A stretch of DNA of 64,000 nt from Actinacidiphila yeochonensis CN732 (GCF_000745345.1 NZ_JQNR01000003.1:1054001-1118000); one strand, 5' to 3'. Shown: positions 17,420 to 26,049, counted from the stretch's first letter. Notes: generated by a model not told the origin, from the sequence alone. A program made the numbers and translations.

Positions 17420-18067
17420 GTGATCCGTACCGTGGCCTTCGACATCGGCGAGACCCTCGTCTCCGACACCCGTATCTGGGCCATGTGGGCGGACTGGCTC
17501 GACGTCCCGCCGCACACGGTGTCCGCGCTGATGGGCGCGGTCGTCGCCCGCGGCCAGGACAACGCGGACGCGCTCCGCCTGATCCGGCCGGGGCTCGACG
17601 TCGCCGCGGAGCAGGCCGCCATGGAGGCCGCCGGCCGCGGCGAGCGGCTGGACGAGGGCGACCTCTACCCGGACGTGCGTCCGGCCCTGGCCGCGCTGCG
17701 GGCCGCCGGCTACCGGGTGGTCGTCGCGGGCAACCAGACCGCACGGGCCGCGGAACTGCTGCGCGCCCTGGACCTCCCGGCCGACGTGCTGGCCACCTCC
17801 GGCGAGTGGGGCGTCGCCAAACCCGACCCCGCCTTCTTCGCCCAGGTCGTCGGCATCGCCGAGTGCGAGCCGCAGGACATCCTCTACGTCGGCGACCACC
17901 CGGCCAACGACCTCTACCCGGCCGCCGCCGCGGGCCTGTCCACCGCACACCTGCGCCGCGGCCCCTGGGGACACCTGTGGGCCGACGACCCCGACACCGC
18001 CCTCGCGGCGGACCTGCGGGTCGGCTCCCTCACCGAACTCGCCGACCGGCTGACGTCCCGCGTCTGA
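17420..18067 (+). CDS. HAD-superfamily hydrolase
   Basis: The 215-residue protein is a haloacid-dehalogenase-fold phosphatase with a small helical cap. AFDIGETLV is motif I; the usual DxD(G) reads DIG here, so the first Asp is present but the second is replaced by Gly. VVVAGNQTAR is motif II (N in place of S/T), KPDPAFF carries the motif III lysine, and YVGDHPANDLYPAAAAG supplies the motif IV acidic residues. The second Asp is the usual acid/base of phosphatases, so activity may be altered or not a standard phosphatase reaction. GTG 17420 is chosen because it begins directly at the first strand. Substrate unknown. Confidence 0.85.
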   Translation: MIRTVAFDIGETLVSDTRIWAMWADWLDVPPHTVSALMGAVVARGQDNADALRLIRPGLDVAAEQAAMEAAGRGERLDEGDLYPDVRPALAALRAAGYRVVVAGNQTARAAELLRALDLPADVLATSGEWGVAKPDPAFFAQVVGIAECEPQDILYVGDHPANDLYPAAAAGLSTAHLRRGPWGHLWADDPDTALAADLRVGSLTELADRLTSRV

Positions 18068-18133
18068 CCGGAGCGCGTGCCGCCTGAGCGCGTCCGACCT
18101 GAACGCGTCCGACCTGAACGCGTCCGACCTCGG
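18059..18133 (+). repeat. 15-bp tandem repeat starting in the end of the HAD gene
   Basis: Five units of 15 bases run on without gaps. The first, CGCGTCTGACCGGAG (18059-18073), contains the gene's last codons RV and its TGA. The later ones (18074, 18089, 18104, 18119) drift to CGCGTCCGACCTGAA. Units 3 and 4 are identical. Confidence 0.85.
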
Positions 18134-18264
18134 CGCGCCGACCGTGCCGACGACCGGACCCGCCGGCCTCGCCGCGGCGGAGCTGGAACCGGTCCGGCTG
18201 ACCGAGGCGTGGGGCGTCCGCGACAGCGGTACGGTCCGAGCCCGCCGTTGACGAAGGAGCCACC

Positions 18265-18588
18265 ATGGCCGAGTACGTGACCGTCCTCACCACCACCGAC
18301 GACGCAGGCAAGGCGAGCGCGCTGGCGGCCGGTGCCGTCGAGGCGAGGGTCGCCGCCTGCGCACAGGTCGAAGGCCCGATCACCAGCGTCTACCGGTGGG
18401 AGGGCGCGGTCCGGACGGACCAGGAGTGGCGCGTCGTCTACAAGACGACAGCCGAGCGGTACCCGGAACTGGAGGCCCACATCAGGACCCACCACGACTA
18501 CGACACCCCGGAGATCATCGCCACGCCCGTCACCGGCGGCAGCGACGCCTACCTGTCCTGGGTGAGCGCGGAGACGACCCGCGACTGA
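18265..18588 (+). CDS. cutA: CutA1 divalent-ion tolerance protein
   Basis: The 107-residue protein belongs to the trimeric CutA1 family, linked to copper and other divalent-metal tolerance. Hallmarks are the N-terminal VTVLTTTDDAGKASALA, AACAQVEGPITSVYRWEG with the conserved Cys and Trp, and HDYDTPEIIATPVTGGSDAYLSWV. Length is normal. AAGGAG is 6 bases from ATG 18265. It stands between the HAD and hemC-like genes with about 150-200 bases on each side, so it may have its own promoter. Confidence 0.93.
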   Translation: MAEYVTVLTTTDDAGKASALAAGAVEARVAACAQVEGPITSVYRWEGAVRTDQEWRVVYKTTAERYPELEAHIRTHHDYDTPEIIATPVTGGSDAYLSWVSAETTRD

Positions 18589-18738
18589 ACCGCCCGGCAC
18601 CCCGCCGACCCGGGCCGCCCCCACCGAAGCGACGGAGGTCGCGCTCCCGCGCGCGGCCGGGCACCTCGGAGGAGGCAGCCTCCGGCTCCCCGGACCGACC
18701 CTTTACCGTGAAACCCGCGACGAGAGGAGTCCCACCCG

Positions 18739-19710
18739 ATGAACACCTTCCCGGCGGACCGGACGCTGCGGATCGGCACCCGCAGCTCCCCGATGGCCCT
18801 GGCCCAGGCGAACATGGTGGCCGACCTCCTTCGCAAGGAGCAGCCCGGCGTCCAGGTCGAGTTGGTGTCCGTCACCACCGAGGCCGACCTGTGGCAGGGC
18901 GACCTCGCGCAACTCGGCGGCAAGGGCCTGTTCGTCAAGCAGATCGACGCCCTGCTCCAGCGCGGCGAGGTGGACATGGCCGTCCACTGCCTGAAGGACG
19001 TGCCCGGCGACACCCCCCTCCCGGAGGGCCTGGTCTTCGCCGCCCACCTGCCGCGCGACGACGTGCGCGACGTCCTCCTGTTCCCCGAGGGATCGCCGAT
19101 GCGGACCCTCGACGACCTGCCGCCCGGCGCCGCCGTCGCGACCTCCGCCGTCCGCCGCAAGGCCCAGCTCCACCGGATGCGCCCCGACCTCGACGTCGTC
19201 CGGATGCGCGGAGCGGTCGGGAGCCGGATCGACAAGCTCGACGGGCGCAGAAGGGGCGAGGCCGCGCCGGACGCCATGATCCTGGCCACGTCCGGCCTGG
19301 CCCGGCTGGAGCTGTCCCACCGCGGACGCCAGGTCTTCACCGTGGACGAGATGCTGCCGGCCGTCGGCGCGGGCGCCCTCGGCCTGGAGTGCCGTCAGGA
19401 CGACGAGGCCATGGCGGGCCTGCTCGGCCGGCTCGACCACGAGCGGACCACGAACGAGGTCACCGCCGAACGCGTCATGCTCCACGACCTGCGCGGCCAC
19501 TGCAACAGCCCCATCGCCGGGCACTGCACCACCGAACCGGACGGGCGGCTCTCGCTGCGCGGGATGGTCTTCTCCGACGACGGCTCGAAGCTCGTCCACA
19601 CCCGCCTCAGGAGCGAGGGCGGCAACGACCCCGCCGTCCTCGGCGCCCGCGTCGCCGCCGAACTGCTCCGTCAGGGAGCCCGGGAGATCATCGCCGGCAT
19701 CCCCCACTGA
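18739..19710 (+). CDS. hemC: Hydroxymethylbilane synthase (porphobilinogen deaminase) paralogue
   Basis: The enzyme joins four porphobilinogens into hydroxymethylbilane in haem and related tetrapyrrole synthesis. RIGTRSSPMALAQA is near residue 10, VDMAVHCLKDVPGD near 80 keeps the catalytic Asp, and SAVRRKAQL near 136 gives substrate-binding arginines. RGHCNSPIAGHC near 253 keeps the cysteine for the dipyrromethane cofactor. At 323 residues it is full length. Several motif positions differ from usual HemC (MRGAVGSRIDKL rather than LRGN-type), and no other haem gene is nearby. It may be a second copy beside the hem operon enzyme. GGAG is about 10 bases before ATG 18739. Confidence 0.85.
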   Translation: MNTFPADRTLRIGTRSSPMALAQANMVADLLRKEQPGVQVELVSVTTEADLWQGDLAQLGGKGLFVKQIDALLQRGEVDMAVHCLKDVPGDTPLPEGLVFAAHLPRDDVRDVLLFPEGSPMRTLDDLPPGAAVATSAVRRKAQLHRMRPDLDVVRMRGAVGSRIDKLDGRRRGEAAPDAMILATSGLARLELSHRGRQVFTVDEMLPAVGAGALGLECRQDDEAMAGLLGRLDHERTTNEVTAERVMLHDLRGHCNSPIAGHCTTEPDGRLSLRGMVFSDDGSKLVHTRLRSEGGNDPAVLGARVAAELLRQGAREIIAGIPH

Positions 19711-19787
19711 CCCCAGCCCTCCGCCCACCCCCTGCCGCCACCCGCGCCCGCATGACGGCCGGGCCTCGGTGTGTCCCGTCCCCCACG

Positions 19788-19832
19788 CACCGAGGCCCGC
19801 CCCCCGCACTCTCCGCGGGGCGGGCCTCGGTG
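19788..19832 (+). terminator. Terminator after hemC with an alternative upstream arm
   Basis: CACCGAGGCCCGCC (from 19788) pairs with GGGCGGGCCTCGGTG ending at 19832, extended by a CCCCGC/GCGGGG segment with a 2-base bulge. The same 19788-19798 arm also pairs perfectly over 11 bp with GGGCCTCGGTG at 19761-19771, so two exclusive hairpins are possible. It ends the hemC transcript. Confidence 0.7.
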
Positions 19833-19964
19833 CCTGGCCGGAGCCGGGGCGGCGGGCCGGGCGGGCCGGACGGGCCTGCTCGGGTCATCCCCGCCGGCCC
19901 CGGGTCCGGGGGCCTTGGGTGGTGGTGGTGCTGCTGCTCTCGCGCTCTCGTTGACGCGAACCAA

Positions 19965-19978
19965 TGGGAGCGCTCCCA
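19965..19978. promoter_or_regulatory. CebR-type operator upstream of the GH5 cellulase
   Basis: TGGGAGCGCTCCCA is a perfect 14-bp palindrome identical to the known CebR box of streptomycetes. It lies about 350 bases before the cellulase start, in a 620-base gap that otherwise holds only the hemC terminator and a second, degenerate box. Confidence 0.9.
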
Positions 19979-20151
19979 CAATCGAGCCACGCGGGAGAAC
20001 TGTCAAGTCGCGGGGACAAAAGCCCCTTCACGTCCAACACGGCCGGTCAGGGACCATTCCACCGACCACCCCTCCCGGGGCGAGACCGTCACGGCCCGTA
20101 CCACCCCTACCGACGGCCCGGAGTTGGCGCTATGGTCGGCCGCGAACCAGT

Positions 20152-20165
20152 GGGAGCGCGTCCAC
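20152..20165. promoter_or_regulatory. Degenerate second CebR-like site
   Basis: TGGGAGCGCGTCCA keeps the left half-site and shifts the right one; it is 166 bases before the cellulase ATG. It may support weaker or cooperative binding. Confidence 0.45.
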
Positions 20166-20330
20166 GCAACAGCCGGCACACCCTGCTCACCCGTGGCCCC
20201 CAAGCACACACGGGTGGGCACCCCACGCACCCCACGCACCCCATCTCAGCGTCGCCCATGCGCCCCCACGTACTCCCGCGTACCGCCACACCGCATCCCC
20301 CCACATCCCCCCACGCCCGAGGAGTCGCTC

Positions 20331-21884
20331 ATGCGACGACCCACGCGCGCCGCGGCGCTGTCCGCCGCGGCCCTCACCACGGCCGCCGCGGCGGCCGCCC
20401 TGCTGCCCGCGCTCACCGCCGGCTCCGCCGCCGGCGCCACCCCGGCCTGTACGGTGGCCTACTCGGTGACCAGCCAGTGGGACACCGGATTCCAGGGCTC
20501 CGTCGTCATCACCGACAACGCGGCGGCCGTCTCCTCCTGGAAGCTGACCTTCGACTTCCCCGGCAACCAGAAGGTCACCCAGGGCTGGAACGCCACCTGG
20601 ACGCAGTCCGGCTCCACCGTCACCGCGGCCTCCGCCTCCTACAACGGCGCCCTGACCCCCGGCGCCAGCGTGTCCGCGGGCTTCCTCGGCAGCTGGTCGG
20701 GGAGCAACGCCGGCCCCACCGCGTTCCAGCTCAACGGCACCACCTGCAACCAGACCGGCGCCACCACACCGCCCACCACCCCGCCGACGACGCCACCCAC
20801 CACACCGCCCACCACACCGCCGACAACGCCGCCGACAACGCCGCCCACCACTCCCCCCGGCGGCGACACCGCCCCGCCCCAACTGCACGTTTCCGGGAAC
20901 GAGTTGGTTGACTCCACCGGCAAGCAGGTGGTCCTGCACGGGGTGAACCGCTCCGGTACGGAGTTCGCGTGCGCCCAGGGCAACGGCATCTTCGACGGCC
21001 CGGTGGACGACACCGCCGTGAACGCGATCACCAGCTGGAAGGGCGTCAACGCGGTGCGGGTGCCGCTCAACGAGGACTGCTGGGAGGCCCTGTCGTACGT
21101 GCCGGCGGCAGACGGCGGTTCGGCGTACGTCGCCGCCGTCACCGACTGGGTGCACCGGCTGGAGGCCCACGGCCTCACCCCGATCCTCGACCTGCACTGG
21201 ACGCACGGGCAGTACGGCGGCAACTCGGCCGGCTGCTCCGACGTGAACGCCACCTGCCAGAAGCCGATGCCGGACGCGCAGTACGCGGTGCCGTTCTGGC
21301 AGAGCGTCGCGAACGCCTTCAAGGGCGACAACGCGGTCGTCTTCGACCTGTTCAACGAGCCGTACCCGGACCGCGCCACCTCGACCAGCGACCAGGCGTG
21401 GACCTGCTGGCGCGACGGCGGCACCTGCCCCGGCATCTCCTACCAGGTCGCGGGGATGCAGGATCTGGTCGACGCGGTGCGCGGCACCGGGGCGCGGAAC
21501 GTGCTCATGCTCGGCGGCCTGGCCTACTCCAACGACCTGACCGGGTGGCTGGCCCACGAGCCCACCGACCCGGACGGGAACCTGGCCGCGTCGGTGCACG
21601 TGTACAACTTCAACTCCTGCTCCAGCCAGTCGTGCTGGGACAGCCAGCTGGCGCCGGTGGCGGCGAAGGTCCCGCTGGTGGCCGGTGAGATCGGCGAGAA
21701 CACCTGCGCCCACTCCTTCACCGACACGTTCATGAACTGGCTGGACACCCACCACCTGTCCTACCTCGGCTGGACCTGGAACACCTGGGACTGCTCCTCC
21801 GGACCGTCGCTGATCTCCGCCTACGACGGCACCCCGACGGCCTACGGGCAGGGCCTGAAGAACCACCTGGCCTCACTGGGCTGA
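20331..21884 (+). CDS. Secreted endoglucanase, CBM2-linker-GH5
   Basis: This 517-residue extracellular cellulase starts with a signal peptide (MRRPTRAAALSAAALTTAAA, cleavage probably after AGA near 37). A family 2 cellulose-binding module follows (about 38-140; VAYSVTSQWDTGF and WKLTFDFPGNQKV), then a PPTT linker repeated about eight times (about 145-175), then a GH5 catalytic domain to the end. The acid/base Glu is in VFDLFNEPYPD and the nucleophile is the Glu of VAGEIGEN. GAGGAG lies 6 bases before ATG 20331; the same frame is open far upstream but without coding character. CebR-type boxes upstream suggest induction by cellobiose. A stop-context repeat follows the gene. Confidence 0.93.
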   Translation: MRRPTRAAALSAAALTTAAAAAALLPALTAGSAAGATPACTVAYSVTSQWDTGFQGSVVITDNAAAVSSWKLTFDFPGNQKVTQGWNATWTQSGSTVTAASASYNGALTPGASVSAGFLGSWSGSNAGPTAFQLNGTTCNQTGATTPPTTPPTTPPTTPPTTPPTTPPTTPPTTPPGGDTAPPQLHVSGNELVDSTGKQVVLHGVNRSGTEFACAQGNGIFDGPVDDTAVNAITSWKGVNAVRVPLNEDCWEALSYVPAADGGSAYVAAVTDWVHRLEAHGLTPILDLHWTHGQYGGNSAGCSDVNATCQKPMPDAQYAVPFWQSVANAFKGDNAVVFDLFNEPYPDRATSTSDQAWTCWRDGGTCPGISYQVAGMQDLVDAVRGTGARNVLMLGGLAYSNDLTGWLAHEPTDPDGNLAASVHVYNFNSCSSQSCWDSQLAPVAAKVPLVAGEIGENTCAHSFTDTFMNWLDTHHLSYLGWTWNTWDCSSGPSLISAYDGTPTAYGQGLKNHLASLG

Positions 21885-21937
21885 CCGGGCGACGAGGCGA
21901 CCGGCCGACGGGCGACGTGGCGACCGGCTGACCGGGC
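21879..21937 (+). repeat. Repeat of the cellulase stop context
   Basis: GGCTGACCGGGC at the cellulase stop (21879-21890) recurs at 21926-21937 within a GACCGG-rich stretch of about 75 bases. Confidence 0.6.
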
Positions 21938-22116
21938 AACCGGCCGACCGGGTGACGGGCTCCCGGAGGACGCCGCACCCACCCGAGCGGGGGCGGTCCC
22001 GTGCGTGGATGGCGCACACGGGGCCGCCCCTTTCCCGCGTCCCCCGTTCCCCGGCTCCCCCGTTCCCGCGTCCCCCGTTCCCCGGTTCCCCCCGCCGTTC
22101 ACCTCGTTCGCCCGTT

Positions 22117-22150
22117 CCCAGCTCTCCCAGTGCCCCCAGCTCTCCCAGTG
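22117..22150 (+). repeat. Short direct repeat between cellulase and glucanase genes
   Basis: CCCAGCTCTCCCAGTG occurs at 22117-22132 and again at 22135-22150. It belongs to a 500-base gap that also has CCCGTTCCC-type repeats (22030-22115) and no gene. Confidence 0.7.
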
Positions 22151-22317
22151 CTTTCCGACGCCGACCCGACAGCACGGCGATATGTCCCGATCGTGCCGCG
22201 TTTCGCCGCTGAGCAGGGCGTTGAGCGTTCGGGAGTCGAAGCAGCCGGGGTGGCAACCGGCCAGTATGGAACAACTTATTGACGCCGTCGGGTCGGCCTT
22301 GCCACCATCACCTCGCC

Positions 22318-22331
22318 AGAGAGCGCTCTCA
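22318..22331. promoter_or_regulatory. CebR-like operator before the GH64-like glucanase
   Basis: AGAGAGCGCTCTCA holds the 12-bp palindrome GAGAGCGCTCTC and the GAGCGCTC core of the CebR box. It lies 57 bases before the glucanase start, where a repressor could block the promoter. Confidence 0.6.
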
Positions 22332-22387
22332 CCCGCGCTCCCGGGCCTCCGTCACGGACCCCCACCCGGTTGAGGAGAACCCACACC

Positions 22388-24190
22388 ATGCCAGGCAGCG
22401 CAGCGCTACTGGTGCGGCCGCGGACCAGACGGCACGACAGATCCCGGCCCTACCTCGTCTTCTGTCTCCTGATCGCGCTCACGGCGGGCCTCGCACTCGT
22501 CGCCACCTCCCAGACGCCCGCCCGCGCCGCGGCCACCCTGCTCTCGCAGGGCAAGCCCGCCACCGCGTCCTCCACCGAGAACGCCACCTTCCCCGCCTCG
22601 GCGGCCGTCGACGGCAACACCGGCACCCGCTGGTCCAGCGCCGCCGCCGACCCGCAGTGGCTCCAGGTGGACCTCGGCAGCACCCAGGCCGTCACCCAGG
22701 TCGTCCTCCAGTGGGAGGCCGCCTACGCGACGGCCTTCCAGCTCCAGACCTCCACCGACGGCACCAACTGGACCAGCGTCTACTCCACCACCACCGGCAC
22801 CGGCGGCACCCAGACGCTGAACGTAAACGGTTCCGGCCGCTACGTGCGGATGTACGGCACCACGCGCGCCACCCAGTACGGCTACTCGCTGTGGGAGTTC
22901 CAGGTCTACGGCGGCGGCACCGGCACGCCCTCGTCCTGCGGCACCGACAACGCGGCGCTGAACCGGCCCGCCACCGCCTCGTCCACCGAGAACGCCGGCA
23001 CCCCGGCCACCGCGGCGGTCGACGGCAGCGCCACCACCCGCTGGTCCAGCGCCTTCAGCGACCCGCAGTGGCTGCGGGTGGACCTCGGCGCGGCGGAGCC
23101 GGTCTGCGGCATCGGCCTGAGCTGGGAGGCCGCGTACGCGACGGCGTTCCAGATCCAGGTCTCGAACGACGGGACCACCTGGACGAACGTCTACTCCACC
23201 ACCACCGGGACCGGCGGCACCCAGAACCTCGCCGTCAGCGGCACGGGCCGGTACGTGCGGGTCTACGCGACCGCCCGGGCCACCGCGTACGGCGACTCGC
23301 TCTACGAGTTCCAGGTCCACCTGGCCTCGGGAGCGACCCCGCCGCCCACCACGCCCGGCGGCGGCGGTGACTCCACCTTCTGGGGCGACACCAGCGCCAT
23401 CCCGGCGGCCCAGAACGTGCTGGAGGTGGCCGTCCTCAACCGGACCAACGGTCAGTACCCCGACAGCCAGGTGTACTGGAGCTTCAACGGCCAGACGCAC
23501 TCCATCGCCGAGCAGCCGTACTTCGACATGCCGGCGAACTCCTCGGGCCGGATGTACTTCTACCTCGGCTCACCCGCCAGCCAGTACTACGACTTCATCG
23601 AGTTCACCATCGGCCCGGACGTCTTCAACGGCAACACCACCCGGGTGGACGCGTGGGGGCTGCCGCTGGCGATCCGGCTGCACTCCCACTCCGGCCAGGA
23701 CGTCCAGCTCGGCGACAGCCAGGACCTGTTCACCACCAGCCGCGACCAGGTGTTCCAGGAGTTCCAGAACGCCGTGCCGCAGGAGTTCAAGGTGCTGGCC
23801 CAGACCCAGGCGCCGTACCGGATCATCGCCCCCGGCAGCGACCCGAGCTTCCGCAGCGGCGGGGTGAACCAGAACTACTTCACCTCCTACGCCCAGTCGG
23901 TCGGCGTCACCGCCGCCACCTCGGACATCTTCGGCTGCGCGGGCACCCTGGCCGGCGACCCGACGACGTGCGCCGCGCTCAACCGGCACACCGCCACGCT
24001 GCCCGCCGCCCAGCAGCAGGACCCGACGCAGTTCTACTCGGGCAGCCCGGCCAACTGGTACGCGAAGTTCTGGCACGACCACTCCATCAACGGCCTCGCC
24101 TACGGCTTCCCGTACGACGACGTCGGCGGCCGGGCCGCGTACACCTCCATGCAGGACCCGCAGTACATGGAGGTCGCTGTCGGCTACTGA
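22388..24190 (+). CDS. Secreted GH64-like beta-1,3-glucanase with two discoidin-type binding domains
   Basis: The 600-residue protein begins with an Arg-rich signal peptide (hydrophobic LVFCLLIALTAGLALVA, cleavage near ARAAA, about residue 53). Two F5/8 type C (CBM32-like) domains follow at about 55-180 and 190-320; both contain TASSTENA, TRWSSA, DPQWLxVDLG and QWEAAYATAFQ-like sequences and are clearly duplicates. A PPPTTPGGGG linker leads to the catalytic half from about 333 (EVAVLNRTNGQYPDSQVYW), which resembles the thaumatin-like GH64 beta-1,3-glucanase family. GAGGAG is 10 bases from ATG 22388. A GH64 assignment rests on motif resemblance, not on identified catalytic residues. A CebR-like box upstream ties it to the cellulose genes. 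Confidence 0.82.
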   Translation: MPGSAALLVRPRTRRHDRSRPYLVFCLLIALTAGLALVATSQTPARAAATLLSQGKPATASSTENATFPASAAVDGNTGTRWSSAAADPQWLQVDLGSTQAVTQVVLQWEAAYATAFQLQTSTDGTNWTSVYSTTTGTGGTQTLNVNGSGRYVRMYGTTRATQYGYSLWEFQVYGGGTGTPSSCGTDNAALNRPATASSTENAGTPATAAVDGSATTRWSSAFSDPQWLRVDLGAAEPVCGIGLSWEAAYATAFQIQVSNDGTTWTNVYSTTTGTGGTQNLAVSGTGRYVRVYATARATAYGDSLYEFQVHLASGATPPPTTPGGGGDSTFWGDTSAIPAAQNVLEVAVLNRTNGQYPDSQVYWSFNGQTHSIAEQPYFDMPANSSGRMYFYLGSPASQYYDFIEFTIGPDVFNGNTTRVDAWGLPLAIRLHSHSGQDVQLGDSQDLFTTSRDQVFQEFQNAVPQEFKVLAQTQAPYRIIAPGSDPSFRSGGVNQNYFTSYAQSVGVTAATSDIFGCAGTLAGDPTTCAALNRHTATLPAAQQQDPTQFYSGSPANWYAKFWHDHSINGLAYGFPYDDVGGRAAYTSMQDPQYMEVAVGY

Positions 24191-24310
24191 CGCCGCCGTC
24201 CCGACGGGACCGGTGAGACCACTGGCCCGACGGGACCGGTCGGACAGGGCCCAGGCCCGCGAGGGCACCGCGGGCCGCTCTCTGCCATCTCCCATCCCCC
24301 CACAGGAAAC

Positions 24311-24365
24311 CGCCGGGGGCGGACCGGGCGCACGAACCCACGTGCGCCCCGGACCGCCCCCGGCG
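24311..24365 (+). terminator. Large hairpin terminator after the glucanase gene
   Basis: 24311-24334 and 24341-24365 pair over about 23 bp with small bulges around the loop AACCCA. It separates the glucanase gene from the convergent small membrane-protein gene. Confidence 0.75.
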
Positions 24366-24451
24366 GCGTGTCGCGATGACACGCCGCCCGGCGTGTCGCG
24401 ACCCGGCTCCGCGCTCTCCGGCCCGGACGGCCGCGCGGGAGTCCGGCTGGT

Positions 24452-24743
24452 TCAGCGTGCGACCAGCACGTTCACCACGACGAACAGGATCACCGCCGCG
24501 ACCACGAGCAGCGCTGCCGCCCGCCCGCTGAGCAGCGAGTCCGAGCCGCGCGGCCTGTCGAGGCCCTCCGCGCTCCCGTCGGCCGCGGAGTGCCCGTGAT
24601 GCCCATGGTGCCCGTGATGCCCGTAGTGCCCATGGCCTCCATGGCCCCCATGACCTCCGTGACCCCCGTGGCCCCCGTGGCCCCGTGGCCCCGTGGCCCC
24701 CGTGGCCGGAGCTGTCTCCGCCGCCGCCGTGTCCGCCGTCCAT
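24452..24743 (-). CDS. Small His/Gly-rich tail-anchored membrane protein, frame broken twice in G runs
   Basis: ATG 24743 has a good ribosome site (GGGAGGCGGCC before it) and begins MDGGHGGGGDSSGHGG. The frame that ends at TGA 24452-24454 encodes a clear C-terminal membrane segment, LLVVAAVILFVVVNVLVAR, after HGHYGHHGHHGHHGHS and an acidic stretch. The two lie in different frames. Between them are CCACGGGGG repeats; two of the five G runs are 4 long rather than 5 (plus-strand C runs at 24681-24684 and 24689-24692). Restoring both gives one 97-residue protein with an (HGG)n region, an HGHYGHHGHH region and a C-terminal helix. Histidine repeats suggest metal binding (inference). No family is known to me. 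Confidence 0.65.
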
Positions 24744-24955
24744 GGCCGCCTCCCTCGCCTCCGTGAACCGTGTGGGGGCTACGACGCGAACGTCCGGTGA
24801 CCCGGTTCCCGGACCGGCGCGGCCCACCCGCGCGGTCCCGGAACCGCCATGAAAGATCATGAAGCCGACGAAGCCCACCCCGAAGGCGATGACGCCACCG
24901 AAGCCGCCGACCCCCAGGCGCCCCGGTCACACCGGGCGCCCCGGCACCCGTCGCC

Positions 24956-25978
24956 CTACACGGACTCCCGCCGCACCAGCTCCGTGGCCAGGACGACGTG
25001 ACGGCGCACGGACTCGCGCTCGGCGATCTCCTCCAGCAGCACCCGGGCCATGGTGCGGCCCATCTCCTCCGTCGGCTGCCGCACCGAGGTCAGCGGCGGG
25101 TCCATGTGGCGGGCGACGGCGGAGTCCTCGAAGCCGACCAGCGCCACGTCGCCGGGGATGGTGCGGCCGGACTCGCGCAGTACCGCGCGGGCTCCGGCGG
25201 CCATCACGTCGGACGCGGCGAAGAGGCCGTCGATGTCGGGCCGGCGCTCCAGCAGCTCGCGCATCGCGCGCCGGCCGCCCTCCTCGGTGAAGTCGCCGGG
25301 GGCGACCAGCGCCTCGTCCAGCGTGAACCCGGCGTCCGCGACGGCGCCGCGGTAGCCCTCCAGCCGGGAGCGCGCCACGTACATGTCCAGCGGCCCGACG
25401 ATGGTGGCCACCTGGCGCCGCCCGGCGCTGAACAGGTGCCCGACGGCGGCGCGGGCGCCGCCCACGTTGTCGGCGTCGACGTAGGACAGCGACTCCAGGT
25501 CGGAGCGGCGGCCGTTGAGCACGGCCGGCACGTCGAGCTGTTCCAGCAGGTCGGGCAGCGGGTCGTCCTCGTGCACGGAGACCAGCAGCACCCCGTCCAC
25601 CCGGTGCGCGGCCAGGTACTGGGCGAAGCGCGTGCGCTCCTTGGGGGTGCGGATCAGGGTCAGCAGCAGCTGCATGTCCGTGTCGGCCAGCTCCGCGCTG
25701 ATACCGCGGATGATGTCGGAGAAGTAGGGCTCCGCGAAGAGCCGGGTCTCGGGCTCCGGGATGACCAGGGCGATGGCGTCGGTGCGGTTTCCGGCCAGCG
25801 CCCGAGCCGCCCGGTTGGGCACGTAGCCGAGCTCGGCGATGGCCGCCTCGACAGCCGCCCGCGCCCGGTCGCTGACCCGGGGCGAGCCGTTGATCACCCG
25901 GGAGACGGTCCCCCGGCCCACCCCGGCGCGGACGGCCACCTCTTCGAGGGTGGGTCGTCCGCTGTGCCGACCGTTCAT
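24956..25978 (-). CDS. cebR: LacI-family cellobiose repressor (CebR)
   Basis: The 340-residue repressor has an N-terminal LacI HTH (TLEEVAVRAGVGRGTVSRVINGS, hinge helix NRAARALAGNRTD) and a periplasmic-binding-like sensor domain (ALVIPEPETRLFAEPYFSDI; GVLLVSVHEDDPLP; LFAASDVMAAGARAVL; PPLTSVRQP). It is divergent from cebEFG and two GAGCGCTC palindromes lie between them, the typical arrangement for autoregulated CebR that releases DNA on binding cellobiose or cellotriose. ATG 25978 is preceded by AGGAGG at 11 bases; GTG 25984, six bases upstream, is equally possible. Confidence 0.9.
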   Translation of the reverse strand: MNGRHSGRPTLEEVAVRAGVGRGTVSRVINGSPRVSDRARAAVEAAIAELGYVPNRAARALAGNRTDAIALVIPEPETRLFAEPYFSDIIRGISAELADTDMQLLLTLIRTPKERTRFAQYLAAHRVDGVLLVSVHEDDPLPDLLEQLDVPAVLNGRRSDLESLSYVDADNVGGARAAVGHLFSAGRRQVATIVGPLDMYVARSRLEGYRGAVADAGFTLDEALVAPGDFTEEGGRRAMRELLERRPDIDGLFAASDVMAAGARAVLRESGRTIPGDVALVGFEDSAVARHMDPPLTSVRQPTEEMGRTMARVLLEEIAERESVRRHVVLATELVRRESV

Positions 25979-26049
25979 GGCCACTACAGCCTCCTGTAAC
26001 TCAGTGCGCGCCACCTTAGCGCCCGGCTCACCCACTGCGGAGAGAGGCA

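Noticed and set aside
18396..20330. Possible long N-terminal extension of the cellulase
   Set aside because: The frame is open because of high GC, but it runs antiframe through cutA and hemC; the signal peptide and ribosome site fix the start at 20331.
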